Origin: a virus
IMG/VR virus record: IMGVR_UViG_3300030047_000126
Coordinates: 1 to 23,091 of that record
Length of the DNA: 23,091 nt
Reading direction: 5' to 3' (one strand)
The position numbers and the translations under genes were made by a program. Under the pieces are notes generated by a model. That model was not told the origin of the DNA, did no database searches, and saw only the letters and a list, made by a program, of their open reading frames with translations. Positions 11,697-20,645 of the stretch are shown one piece after another; position 1 is the stretch's first letter, and each line of letters opens with the position of its first letter.

Positions 11697-13241
11697 TTAG
11701 AAGTCATATAATCCTCCTCCAGTCGTACTGCCTGAAGTTACTCCTGATTGACCAGGATTTCCAAGTATATTAGCTCTTGCTTTTCCAAGAACTTCAAAGT
11801 TATCTCTAATAGCTTTTATATCATTTGGTGTTGGTTCATTTGGTATTTCTGCGGCGGCCTGACTACTATAATCAGTTGGTGTTCCTCCTTTAACAGAAGC
11901 TAGAAGTGAACCATAAGCATTTCTTAATGATTGAACTGCACCTGTCATTGCTCTTGTCTGTTCTGAGCCTTTTCCAAAAGTTGTAGAAATCCAATTTGTT
12001 GCTGAATTTACTAAAGGAATATTAGTTTTTTGTAAAGACATTAAATCTTGTAATTTACTTTCAACATTTTTAAGAGCTGTATCAGCTAATTGATAATTAA
12101 CCCCTATTGAACCTTGTTGTCCTGCAAGAGTATTTGATTGAGCAATATTGAAATTATTACCTGTAGCCCATTGAGATAGAGCATCTAATCCTTTTTGACC
12201 ATAACCAGAAAGTTGTGATTGAGCATCTGAATATCCAATTTTACCACTAGCTAGTAATTGAGTTACATTTGAAATTGCATTATCTAGAGTGCCAGAAGTT
12301 CCACCAGTTTCATTTCCAATAAGACCAGGTTGAACAGTTTGTGAACTATAACTTGGAAACTGTGGTGCAACTGCTCCGAGAACATTTTGTGCTGCTCCTG
12401 TGGCACGACTAGCTTGTGTTTGAGCACCTGTATTAGCAGCTGTACCAGCTGTAATTTGTTGACTCTGTGAAGATAAAGCATTAGTAACTGCATTTTGTAA
12501 GGCTAGATGTTCAGCAGTAGCAGCTTGACCAATATTTGCTTCTTGACCTCTAGAACTATCTAATGATATTCCTTGTGCGGATATATTTTTATTTGTTTCT
12601 GCTAAATTTTTCTCAAAATCAGCTAAATCTTGTCTAGCTTTAGCAACTTGAGGACTTTCTGTTTGAGATTGATTTATAAGTCCTCCTATTGTTGTTTTTT
12701 CATAATCTGTTGGTTTACCTGTAGATAATACTCCAGGAGCTTGTCCTGCTGTTGTTAAAGGTGCTGGAGGAGTAACTTCTGGTTCTTTAGGTGTTTGAAT
12801 ATCTGGGGTTGTTGAACTAGGAGTTGTTCCTTTATTTGCGTATTTTTCTATCGCTGCTTGTGTCAATGGACCTGCAATTCCATCTTCAACAAGTCCAGCT
12901 CCTTGTTTATTAAGAGATTGTTGTTGAGCTAAAACACTTGGATTTGGTGTTGGTTTAGATGTTGTTGCTCCATTTTGATTTGTAGTTGTAATATGAGTAT
13001 AGGTTGTATCTGGACTACTTTGTTTTAATAATCCGCTATTTGTTCCTAATGCAGATTGAGAAGAAACTCCTACTCTTGGAGAACTAGATGTTGGATTAGA
13101 TGTTGAAATAGGTGTAGACGAAGGAAATCCTAATCCTTTTGAAATACTACCAAATAGACCAGAAGATGTATCTCCAAATGGACTAGTTATATTATTATTT
13201 GTTTTTGGGATTGCTCCCTTTGATGATAGTGCTGGTTGCAT
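11697..13241 (-). CDS. Ser/Gln-rich internal virion protein with a peptidoglycan-binding-like motif
   Basis: 514 residues. Residues 1-100 are low complexity (Ser/Thr/Pro/Asn). Residues 103-137 contain LVEDGIAGPLTQAAIEKYA, close to the C-terminal PG-binding motif of this phage's endolysin (LVADGIVGPLTIKELNK). Residues 190-380 are helical and Ala/Gln-rich (QAATAEHLALQNAV, SQSQQITAGTAANTGAQTQA), typical of short-tailed-phage ejection proteins. It is followed directly by the transglycosylase-bearing protein, consistent with a two-protein ejection complex. Assignment is by composition and context. Confidence 0.55.
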   Translation of the reverse strand: MQPALSSKGAIPKTNNNITSPFGDTSSGLFGSISKGLGFPSSTPISTSNPTSSSPRVGVSSQSALGTNSGLLKQSSPDTTYTHITTTNQNGATTSKPTPNPSVLAQQQSLNKQGAGLVEDGIAGPLTQAAIEKYANKGTTPSSTTPDIQTPKEPEVTPPAPLTTAGQAPGVLSTGKPTDYEKTTIGGLINQSQTESPQVAKARQDLADFEKNLAETNKNISAQGISLDSSRGQEANIGQAATAEHLALQNAVTNALSSQSQQITAGTAANTGAQTQASRATGAAQNVLGAVAPQFPSYSSQTVQPGLIGNETGGTSGTLDNAISNVTQLLASGKIGYSDAQSQLSGYGQKGLDALSQWATGNNFNIAQSNTLAGQQGSIGVNYQLADTALKNVESKLQDLMSLQKTNIPLVNSATNWISTTFGKGSEQTRAMTGAVQSLRNAYGSLLASVKGGTPTDYSSQAAAEIPNEPTPNDIKAIRDNFEVLGKARANILGNPGQSGVTSGSTTGGGLYDF

Positions 13242-13273
13242 ATGTTTTAATAGTTAGTTGATAATGTTTATAA

Positions 13274-14413
13274 TTAAGGGGTATTTCCAATATTATTTTG
13301 ATAAACATTCGGATTTATTGAGTTTATTTGTTGACGAAGATTTACTTGTATGGTTTTTTTCCCAGAATATGAATCAAGTTTATCTATACCCTCTTGATAC
13401 AATGCTTTAAATTTTTCATATGAATCTTTATCTTTTACTATAGTTGAAAAATAAAGCATTAAGGGTCTGTAAACCAATAAATCGTGGTAATCTTCTAAGA
13501 GTAAGGGCATTTGACCTATTGTATAAGAACATCCAGCTTTTGTTGAGCCTGTGTAATTATTAATTAAAGTCAAAGATGTATCACTTTCAATAGATGAAAT
13601 TCTATACCAATTATTATCTCCATTTGGTGCAGTAGCTTTCAACCAAAGATTAAGATTCATTACTGAACCTGCACTTGGTAAGTAATTTGTCATCCAAGTT
13701 GTAAGATTTCCTGCAACTGTTGAACTTCCATTAGTCATAGTAACTGTGCCTGTTACATAGTCTGTAAAAGTTAAATCTGGCACACGAATTTTATAATTAA
13801 AAGTTAGAGTATTTGCTCCTGATGCAGGAATGGGCCAGATACCCATTTGTCCGTTCCAAATAAAGAAGTTGTTAGGAATATCTGAATAGTAAGGAAAAGG
13901 ATTAAGTCTATCCCAGTCTTCTCGTGTAAAAATTTCTTTAGGAGTCCATTTTAAACTTCCTTGAGTAATAGTTATGTCTTTAAGTTGAGAGAAGTTATAA
14001 GGTAGAGGATAAAATTGTAAACCACCAACTGAAATAGCTGTAGTAGCTACTATTGTCAAAGGAGCATCCCAAGTTATAGCAGTCTGTCCTTTAGATACCC
14101 TACAAGTCCTCAATTCGCCACTAGAGAAGGTTATTTGTGCTTCGGTGGTGTGATATAGCCAAGCGACAGTTAAAGTTGCTGTAGTCGCTCCTATTGATAA
14201 TGATCCTGTGAGAGTTAAACTCTGTGAGCCAACTGTTTGAACAGCGGTAGATGATTCATTGAAAAAATATTTCTCAAGTAAATATTTATGGGCATCCTGA
14301 ATCATACCAGAAATTAAATCTCTGTTTCCTTGACTTTCATTAAGCGATAGTTTTGTCGCATAATTTAATAAATCTGTTGGTTTTCCCCCACTACCCGAAA
14401 AAAATGTTCTCAT
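13274..14413 (-). CDS. Head-tail connector / tail-tube-like virion protein
   Basis: 379 residues. Residues 1-60 are helical (DLLNYATKLSLNESQGNRDL). Two beta-rich stretches follow (about 60-130 and 205-300), each of the form GTVTMTNGSSTVAG...W or LTGSLSIGATTATLTVAW that marks beta-sandwich inserts. Between them are FYPLPYNFSQLKDITIT and FFIWNGQMGIWPIP, a pattern common in podovirus adaptor and tail tubular A-like proteins. The C-terminal helix (LLVYRPLMLYFSTIVKDKDS) fits ring assembly. The identity as an adaptor is inferred from pattern and gene order. Confidence 0.5.
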   Translation of the reverse strand: MRTFFSGSGGKPTDLLNYATKLSLNESQGNRDLISGMIQDAHKYLLEKYFFNESSTAVQTVGSQSLTLTGSLSIGATTATLTVAWLYHTTEAQITFSSGELRTCRVSKGQTAITWDAPLTIVATTAISVGGLQFYPLPYNFSQLKDITITQGSLKWTPKEIFTREDWDRLNPFPYYSDIPNNFFIWNGQMGIWPIPASGANTLTFNYKIRVPDLTFTDYVTGTVTMTNGSSTVAGNLTTWMTNYLPSAGSVMNLNLWLKATAPNGDNNWYRISSIESDTSLTLINNYTGSTKAGCSYTIGQMPLLLEDYHDLLVYRPLMLYFSTIVKDKDSYEKFKALYQEGIDKLDSYSGKKTIQVNLRQQINSINPNVYQNNIGNTP

Positions 14414-14419
14414 TGTATT

Positions 14420-15019
14420 TTAAGTTATTATTAAAACTCCTTGTAATTTCCAACCTGCGGCCAAGGTTGTAGTAAAAGTTATTGTCTGATTTGTATATGC
14501 TACTGTAGTTGTTACTAAAATTGCTCCTGTATCATCTGTTGCATAACATAAATAGTATTGATTACTTGCACCAACTCTATTTTTTGTTAAATCAGTTGAA
14601 TCTACATACATATAATTACAAGCTTCTATAGAATTTTGTGTTGCTGGAACTACTTGTACTGAATCTGTAAAGTAACATTGCCCGATTTCTGCTTGTCCAT
14701 TTATAATTGCTCTTTTAGTAGCACTACCAGTAGCATTATTTGCGATAAATCCTGCAAAATTTATTCTATTAAGATTTGAAACATTTGGAATTGTATCTAT
14801 TACAACTAATGAACCTCCTGTAGTATTTGTATCAATTAATAGTGTAGTTTTTTTAACACTATTTATTATATTTTCTCTTTTTATTTTTACAGTATCAACT
14901 CCATTATGTTCGTGAGATTGAATTTTAGTCAAATTAAATTGACCACTTCTCATAAATGTTTGTATGCCTTGTTGGATTGCTTGGTCTAATTCTTGTTTTG
15001 TTTTAGGTAATTTATCCAT
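14420..15019 (-). CDS. 199-aa virion protein, probable tail appendage
   Basis: Residues 1-60 are helical and polar, including QSHEHNGVDTVKIKRENII. HEHxG-D is frequent near the base of phage fibre proteins. From 60 the chain is beta-rich and ends YTNQTITFTTTLAAGWKLQG. It sits between the large hub protein and the connector-like protein. A fibre base or tail-tip role is likely; no precise family. Confidence 0.45.
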   Translation of the reverse strand: MDKLPKTKQELDQAIQQGIQTFMRSGQFNLTKIQSHEHNGVDTVKIKRENIINSVKKTTLLIDTNTTGGSLVVIDTIPNVSNLNRINFAGFIANNATGSATKRAIINGQAEIGQCYFTDSVQVVPATQNSIEACNYMYVDSTDLTKNRVGASNQYYLCYATDDTGAILVTTTVAYTNQTITFTTTLAAGWKLQGVLIIT

Positions 15020-15020
15020 A

Positions 15021-17069
15021 TTATTTTAAATGTATGCGAACCTCTCTAACTCGGCAAAATGACGGATTTGTTGCAGTACTTGTTAATATTAATTGAAGTT
15101 GTAACCATTGTGATTTTTCAAACTTAGGACTTCCCCATTGACTTAAACTACCTGAGACATAAGTTTCAAGGGGATTATCTGTAAATGAACCACTCATTTG
15201 TGTTCTATAACCTATTGTTACAGATTCTCCAGTAACTAAAGGAGTACCAAGTTTATATTCAATTCCTTGTATTGTCTTACTAGTTAGATATTGTCCAATT
15301 GGAATTATGTCACAATTGACAAAAGATTGTCCCGCTATATATGGTGTTGAAATTCCTTTATCAATTCCGTTACCTGTTGATCCATTATTCCAACCGATAA
15401 ATAATCCATAACCATCATTTGAAGGAGTTGTATTATAGCCAAAGTAACGATATATATGTATAGCATTAACATAACCTGCATAAGTTCCGTATGACATTTG
15501 ATTTGATAATCTTGGAGATACTAGAGTTACACTATCTACATCTACGGCCCATAATCCACCCATTGTACTAATTGTTGTACCATCATTTTTTATTACTTGA
15601 AATCCAAAATATAATTGATTTCTATTAAAACAAGCATCTGTCCAAATAATATAAGGATTTGTAGTATCAGTTAAGTATTCTGGCATTTTGTAAAAAGGTG
15701 TAGCATTTGCTCCATTTGTTATAAAAATTCTTCCCTTAAATCCACAAAAAATATACATTGTAGTATTTATTGTAACCATTCTTGATATAACTGTTTCTGA
15801 TAGGAATATAGGAGTAGTGAAGTTGGGAGAAATTCTGTCCCAAGGGTATATATAGTTGTTTACTCCACCTATCATAAGATTACTTCCTAGTTCTTCTAAA
15901 CAATTAGCTTGGTCGTTATTTGGAAGTGGTAAAACTTTTTCATTAAAACTATAAGCAGTATAAATTGTTGTACTTATACCTGTGTTTGCTCCAATTGTAT
16001 TACTTACAATTACTGACGATGAACTGTTTATTGATACTATATAAGTTCCTACTGGAATAGATACTGCTGTAAGAATAGCCCCAACATCTGCTTGAGTAAA
16101 ATTCATAGTTGCTGAAGTAAATGTTGTCGTACCGTTTGCTACACCATCTGTAACTGTTCTTCCTGTTGAAGTCTTAAAAGGATTAAGATTTGGATTTGTA
16201 ATAGCATTTACATTGTGAGCAATGAAACCAACATAATTTCCATTACAGAAATAGATACTGTCATCATTTATTGATACTTTTGCATAGTGTGAAATACTTG
16301 TATAAGTACTTGTTTGTATAGTTTTCCACGCAAACCATAATGATTTTGTTGTAATATTACTATAACTAAAACTTCCTACATACAAAGGAATTGCATAAAT
16401 TGTAGTTGCATTAAATACAAATAAATAATTACTCCAAGCTACAATTCCGTTTCCTATATTTGTCGTACCCTCACTTGGTAAGTTATTCATATATACCCAA
16501 CTAATAGGTTGCCCAGCTTGATTTATGTTGTATGAAACCCAAGCACGACCTGAAACATCTAAACAGAAATATATTCTTGTTCCAGAGTTTACTGGTATAA
16601 CTGTATCGGTAAAAAACTTTGGAGTGTCCATTATTATATTTGAAAATGTATTTGTTCCTGAACCAGAAGTAGTTATATCTATATCGGATCCTCCTATTGA
16701 ACTAGAAATTGTAAAAGTCAAAGAACTAGTAATTGTTCTAACATAATAAACAACATTGGCTTGAAGTGGGGATGGTAATGCCCCACCAGAGTTTGTAAAC
16801 ATAATAGGCATTCCAAATGTTACTGGAATAGTACCATTATATTGAATTTCATTAGGACCAGTATTTACAGAAAATACAACATTCGTCATTTGTGCTTGCG
16901 TAGTCATTGCTTGAGTACTTAGAGCTACAGAAACTTCGCCTGGAATAGTAACATTATCACAATTTCGCATATCATAAATACCATCATAGGGATTATCTTT
17001 GATTCCTTCTTCCCATCCTTCGATGACAATGTCTGTTCCTATTTCTGTTTTTTCTATGCGATATGACAT
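15021..17069 (-). CDS. Large beta-rich tail hub / stabilisation-like protein
   Basis: 682 residues. The N-terminus carries VIEGWEEGIKDNPYDGIYDM-RNCD-NVTIPGEVSV, a motif seen at the start of podovirus hub or stabilisation proteins. Two inserts resemble small beta domains (near 60-150: GTIPVTFG, PLQANVVYYVRTI; near 305-370: GRTVTDGVANGTTTFTSATM). The rest has repeated W/Y-rich beta strands (IYFCLDVSGRAWVSYN, NQLYFGFQVIKNDGT) suggestive of a propeller. It precedes the 199-aa and connector-like genes. Start at 17069 follows the 22-nt AT-rich element. Confidence 0.5.
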   Translation of the reverse strand: MSYRIEKTEIGTDIVIEGWEEGIKDNPYDGIYDMRNCDNVTIPGEVSVALSTQAMTTQAQMTNVVFSVNTGPNEIQYNGTIPVTFGMPIMFTNSGGALPSPLQANVVYYVRTITSSLTFTISSSIGGSDIDITTSGSGTNTFSNIIMDTPKFFTDTVIPVNSGTRIYFCLDVSGRAWVSYNINQAGQPISWVYMNNLPSEGTTNIGNGIVAWSNYLFVFNATTIYAIPLYVGSFSYSNITTKSLWFAWKTIQTSTYTSISHYAKVSINDDSIYFCNGNYVGFIAHNVNAITNPNLNPFKTSTGRTVTDGVANGTTTFTSATMNFTQADVGAILTAVSIPVGTYIVSINSSSSVIVSNTIGANTGISTTIYTAYSFNEKVLPLPNNDQANCLEELGSNLMIGGVNNYIYPWDRISPNFTTPIFLSETVISRMVTINTTMYIFCGFKGRIFITNGANATPFYKMPEYLTDTTNPYIIWTDACFNRNQLYFGFQVIKNDGTTISTMGGLWAVDVDSVTLVSPRLSNQMSYGTYAGYVNAIHIYRYFGYNTTPSNDGYGLFIGWNNGSTGNGIDKGISTPYIAGQSFVNCDIIPIGQYLTSKTIQGIEYKLGTPLVTGESVTIGYRTQMSGSFTDNPLETYVSGSLSQWGSPKFEKSQWLQLQLILTSTATNPSFCRVREVRIHLK

Positions 17070-17072
17070 TTT

Positions 17073-17094
17073 TTTATAATGTTAATTAATAATT
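17073..17094 (-). promoter_or_regulatory. 22-nt late element, copy 2
   Basis: Identical over 22 nt to 9566-9587 and at the same offset from its ATG (17069). CATTAT lies six bases before the ATG. It could be a late promoter giving a leaderless message, or an AT-rich translation enhancer. Confidence 0.4.
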
Positions 17095-17920
17095 AAAAAA
17101 ATTGAAAAAAATTTCCTGAATTTGATATTCCTGCTACAAAGGTAATAGTTCCACTTGTAATAAATGTAGCAATACTATCTGCACCATTTGTAGTGATAGT
17201 ATTTCCTGTACCTGTAATAGTACAAGTTCCATAATCTGTAGTAGTCCAACGGAGTATTACTATTCCACTTCCTCCATTCCCTCCGTTACCTAAAAATCCT
17301 CCTGCTCCTCCACCACCTCCAGTATTAGCAGTTCCATTTGTTCCATTTCCAGCAGCACCTCCATTTCCACCCCCAGAAGTTGCTGTACCTCCAGTACTTG
17401 AAGAACCCCCACCTCCTCCACCTGCATATCCAACAGAAGAACCAGAAATAGTATTTGATAATCCACTACCTCCGTTACCACCTACTGTACCAGATGAAGT
17501 ATTTGCTCCAACAGAACCAGCACCACCACCACCCGCACCTGAATTAAGAATAAGAGTTGCTGTACCTCCTGCAAAACCAGTACCTACTCCTGTTGCAGTT
17601 CCTCCATTATTTGCACCACCTCCTCCAGAACTACCTCCTCCTCCACCACTTCCTCCATTACCACCAACTGCTGCTCCACCACCATAACCACCTCCCTCAC
17701 AAATTATAAAACTATCAAAAGAAGAATTACTTCCTTTTGAACCACTTGCACCATAACCAGCACCATTTCCACCCGCACCTACCGTAATAGTATATGTTGT
17801 ATTTGAAACTGTAACAGCAGTATTATAAGTATATCCTCCTGCTCCACCACCACCTCCACCGCCATAAAATGAACCACCTCCTCCACCGCCTGCTACGACT
17901 AATGCTTTTATTGTTGCCAT
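17093..17920 (-). CDS. Glycine-rich tail adhesin-like protein
   Basis: 275 residues. Residues 10-215 consist of glycine tracts (GGGGGGSFYGGGGGGGAGG, later GGNGGSGGGGGSSGGGGANN) alternating with short polar and hydrophobic stretches. They close with GGNGGSGIVILRWTTTDYG. Residues 225-275 are a small beta domain. Glycine-rich motifs of this type occur in phage receptor-binding proteins (the polyglycine core of T-even gp38 adhesins is one example) and in GGSGIVIIRY-type fibre ends. It is downstream of the long tail fibre, so a host-recognition role is inferred. Confidence 0.6.
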   Translation of the reverse strand: MATIKALVVAGGGGGGSFYGGGGGGGAGGYTYNTAVTVSNTTYTITVGAGGNGAGYGASGSKGSNSSFDSFIICEGGGYGGGAAVGGNGGSGGGGGSSGGGGANNGGTATGVGTGFAGGTATLILNSGAGGGGAGSVGANTSSGTVGGNGGSGLSNTISGSSVGYAGGGGGGSSSTGGTATSGGGNGGAAGNGTNGTANTGGGGGAGGFLGNGGNGGSGIVILRWTTTDYGTCTITGTGNTITTNGADSIATFITSGTITFVAGISNSGNFFQFF

Positions 17921-17924
17921 ATAA

Positions 17925-19367
17925 TTATGCTTCTATTGCTAATGCTAGTAAATTCATTTTTCCAAGAGATGCATTGTACTCAAAACCAAGTTCCATATTC
18001 TTTGTAAGTATAGTTGTAGTTGGTAGAGCATTTCCACCTTTTGCTACATAGTCAGTACCAAATGTTATTGCACCAATAGTTGTTGGACAGTATATTCTTA
18101 TTCTTATCTGGTCTCCATCTGAATATGTTGTTGTTGATTTGTTAGCGATAGTTAATGTTCCACTTTGCGCAGTTAAAGTAAATATATCATAAGTATCTTT
18201 TTCAGGAGTAAGAGTTGAAAGTGTTGTAGTTGAATATACACGAGCTGAAATTCTTTTATTTGTAAGAGTTTGAGTTGCATCAACTGTAGCTACACAAGTT
18301 GTTGTTGTTCCAGGAGTAGGAACTGTAAATGAAGTATCAGAAATAGTAGCTCTTAAATTAGTTGATGTTGTACCTCCAGTATGGAATTTAATTACTTTCG
18401 CAGCAGTTCCAGTACCAATACTTAAATCTCCACCTAAGTTATAAAGATAACCACCTAAAGCATTATTTATATTAAATGCAGCATCAGAGTAGGTAGATGA
18501 GTTGATACCCATATCAATATAATTAGTTGAGTTTGTTCCAGTATCAGCAGTAGCAATCCAATCAGAAGAAGCAGAAGTTCCATTACTTGCATTTTGAACA
18601 TTACCTTGAATAGTAGCAGTTGATGTTCCATATCCTTGGTATACATTACCAGTTGATAAGAAAGTTTTTGTTCCGACTCCTAAATTTTTATTTGTATTAT
18701 CCCAGAAAAAAGTATTATTATCTTGTGAAATAACTCCAGCAGTTCCTGCAAATAAAACAGAACCTAATGTCATATTTGAAAGAGTTGCACCAAGAGTAAA
18801 TACTTGTGATTGAGCTGTTGCTCCCGTAACTGTACCTGTAGCTAACAATGCTCCTGATAGAGAACTAAGTTTATTATTAAATGTAGTCCAATCTGTTGAA
18901 CTTAAAGCACCACGATTAGTTGCAGAAGCCGTAGGTACTTGAAGTGTTATTACTGGAGTAGTTGTACTATTTGCTACAGTTGAAGATAAATCTGTACCTG
19001 TTGTTCCAAGAGTTAAGGCCGCAACAGATGTAACAGTTCCTGTTCCTACTGATGGAGTGTAATATTCCAAAGCAGTAGCACCTGCATTTACTCTTACTGA
19101 TTGTCCTGCTGTTCCCAATGTGTCAAGAGGTGCAAGTTTACTATCTAAAGATATTGTACCAGTTGTAGTTATTGGACCACCTGTAAGACCTGTTCCTGTT
19201 GCTACATTAGTTACTGTTCCCATTCCTACTCCTCCAACAAACATAACCTTAAGTCCTTTAGTTGTGTCATCAATACGCCCCATTCTTATTTCTTCATTTG
19301 CATCATCAGTAACTAGCCCAATAACAGGCTCGTGGTTTTCATCTCTTTTTAATATTTCGTTTGCCAT
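17925..19367 (-). CDS. Tail fibre protein
   Basis: 480 residues, begins MANEILKRDENHEPVIGLVT with an anchor-like head. It then shows typical fibre signatures: GTVTNVATGTGLTGGPITTT-GTISLDS (about 50-76), VNAGATALEYYTPSVGTGTV and TASATNRGALSSTDWTTFNN (about 148-168). Low-complexity Ser/Thr/Gly beta repeats make up the body. The C-terminal part (about 360-480) may be the distal domain: TTTCVATVDATQTLTNKRIS resembles the tail of many fibre or capsid-fibre proteins. Trimeric receptor-binding fibre by family resemblance. Confidence 0.75.
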   Translation of the reverse strand: MANEILKRDENHEPVIGLVTDDANEEIRMGRIDDTTKGLKVMFVGGVGMGTVTNVATGTGLTGGPITTTGTISLDSKLAPLDTLGTAGQSVRVNAGATALEYYTPSVGTGTVTSVAALTLGTTGTDLSSTVANSTTTPVITLQVPTASATNRGALSSTDWTTFNNKLSSLSGALLATGTVTGATAQSQVFTLGATLSNMTLGSVLFAGTAGVISQDNNTFFWDNTNKNLGVGTKTFLSTGNVYQGYGTSTATIQGNVQNASNGTSASSDWIATADTGTNSTNYIDMGINSSTYSDAAFNINNALGGYLYNLGGDLSIGTGTAAKVIKFHTGGTTSTNLRATISDTSFTVPTPGTTTTCVATVDATQTLTNKRISARVYSTTTLSTLTPEKDTYDIFTLTAQSGTLTIANKSTTTYSDGDQIRIRIYCPTTIGAITFGTDYVAKGGNALPTTTILTKNMELGFEYNASLGKMNLLALAIEA

Positions 19368-19371
19368 AAAT

Positions 19372-19641
19372 TTATATTGGTAATATTAATAATTCTCCAC
19401 CATCACAACATCTTAGGGATTCAACCAACCCTGTTGTTTCGTTGTAACCCAATAATGTTTTGGTATCATTTTCGTCAATTTTTGCACTGTTTAAAGTTAA
19501 GGCGGCATCTGAACAAGGAGCAACTATATAGATTAAAAGAGCGTCAGTAACAGGGTCTACTCTAACAGGTTCAACTAGTCCTGTAGTTTCATTATAGGCT
19601 AACCAAGTTTTTACATCATTTTGATCTATTTTTGCTTGCAT
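19372..19641 (-). CDS. 89-aa protein with internal duplication
   Basis: Two homologous halves: residues 3-40 (AKIDQNDVKTWLAYNETTGL, then VEPVRVDPVTDALLIYIV) and 53-89 (AKIDENDTKTLLGYNETTGL, then VESLRCCDGGELLILPI). Short modules reading IDENxxxTLLAxNxxTG followed by a hydrophobic end are seen upstream of phage fibre genes. The second half has lost part of the linker and gained Cys-Cys. It may be a fibre-attachment or small virion protein. Confidence 0.5.
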   Translation of the reverse strand: MQAKIDQNDVKTWLAYNETTGLVEPVRVDPVTDALLIYIVAPCSDAALTLNSAKIDENDTKTLLGYNETTGLVESLRCCDGGELLILPI

Positions 19642-19642
19642 A

Positions 19643-19939
19643 TTATAAATAAGATACTGTTATATCTTGTGCGGCAGTTGCTGTAACGATAGTTAAGCCA
19701 TTATTAAATATTACATCATAAAGAATTGTTGCATTGTTTGCTAATAGAGTTGCAGGTTGAGTAATTGTAGCGATAACTGTTCCTCCTGCTGTTAATCCAT
19801 CATAAATAGTAATTACTCCAGTTGCTGCACCTTTATTAATTACAATAGCGTGTAAATATCCTTGTCCACTTTTGACTAAAGTAGTTGTTGGTGCAGCTAA
19901 GGTAATATTTAGATATTTAGTTAGGTTTGTTGGGGGCAT
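19643..19939 (-). CDS. 98-aa beta-rich virion protein
   Basis: A compact all-beta protein: VKSGQGYLHAIVINKGAATG, VITIYDGLTAGGTVIATIT, ILYDVIFNNGLTIVTATAAQ. This resembles small phage proteins with a jelly-roll-like fold found beside fibre or capsid genes. Its first codons overlap the last 23 bases of the coiled-coil gene. Role unproven. Confidence 0.5.
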   Translation of the reverse strand: MPPTNLTKYLNITLAAPTTTLVKSGQGYLHAIVINKGAATGVITIYDGLTAGGTVIATITQPATLLANNATILYDVIFNNGLTIVTATAAQDITVSYL

Positions 19940-20642
19940 TTTGTTTTATTTTCTCGTAAGCAATTCGTAATGATACTTGTTGACTTGCGAGGCGTTGTTC
20001 TCTTTTAATAATATCGACTTCTTTTTCTTTAACTTCTTTTTCTCTAATATTGATAACTTTTAATGCAACTTCATACTCTTTTTCTTTTTCTAAGACTTCT
20101 TTTAACTTATTTTTATATATCTCTTCTTCCTCAATTCGTTTATTTCTGGCATTTTCATATTCAACTCTAGCCAATTCCTTAAGACTTGTAACTTCAGATT
20201 TAATTTTTTCTATTTTTTGTTCGTCTAGTCTATTTTTTTCAACTATATCTGATATTTTAACTCGGTCTACTTCTAACTCTTGTTCTTTAATCTTAAGTTG
20301 CTCGTTTGAAATGAATATGTTGTGTTTATCTATTTCTATTTCTTTCTTATTTATCTTTAATTCAGCCCATTCTTTATCTAAAGGTTTTAAAAGTTCATCT
20401 CGTTCACGTCTAGCTTCTTCAATTTCGTGTTTGACTGTTTCTTTTTCCTCATTAAACTTAGCTATATCAATTTGAACTAACTTTAGAGAACTTTCCCGCC
20501 AATCATTTAATCTTTTTTCTTCATTGGCGGAAGTTTCTCTTAGTTTATCTACCCTAGTTGCAAGAGAAATGCCATCATCAATTAAACGTTTCCGTTCATC
20601 GTTTTTAGCTTTATCTAAATCTTGTTTCTTTGGCAAAATCAT
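19917..20642 (-). CDS. 241-aa coiled-coil protein
   Basis: Almost entirely charged heptads (LKINKKEIEIDKHNIFISNE, KEVLEKEKEYEVALKVINIR) with no hydrophobic segment. It belongs to the late module, between the 164-aa protein and small beta proteins. A structural spacer, a short tape-measure-like protein or a scaffold-like protein is possible. Scaffolds usually precede the capsid gene, and this gene follows it. No family recognised. Confidence 0.5.
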   Translation of the reverse strand: MILPKKQDLDKAKNDERKRLIDDGISLATRVDKLRETSANEEKRLNDWRESSLKLVQIDIAKFNEEKETVKHEIEEARRERDELLKPLDKEWAELKINKKEIEIDKHNIFISNEQLKIKEQELEVDRVKISDIVEKNRLDEQKIEKIKSEVTSLKELARVEYENARNKRIEEEEIYKNKLKEVLEKEKEYEVALKVINIREKEVKEKEVDIIKREQRLASQQVSLRIAYEKIKQNAPNKPN

Positions 20643-20645
20643 AAA

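Noticed and set aside
20050-20475. 141-residue plus-strand ORF
   Set aside because: It is a Ser/Leu/Phe-rich mirror of the charged coiled-coil gene on the minus strand.
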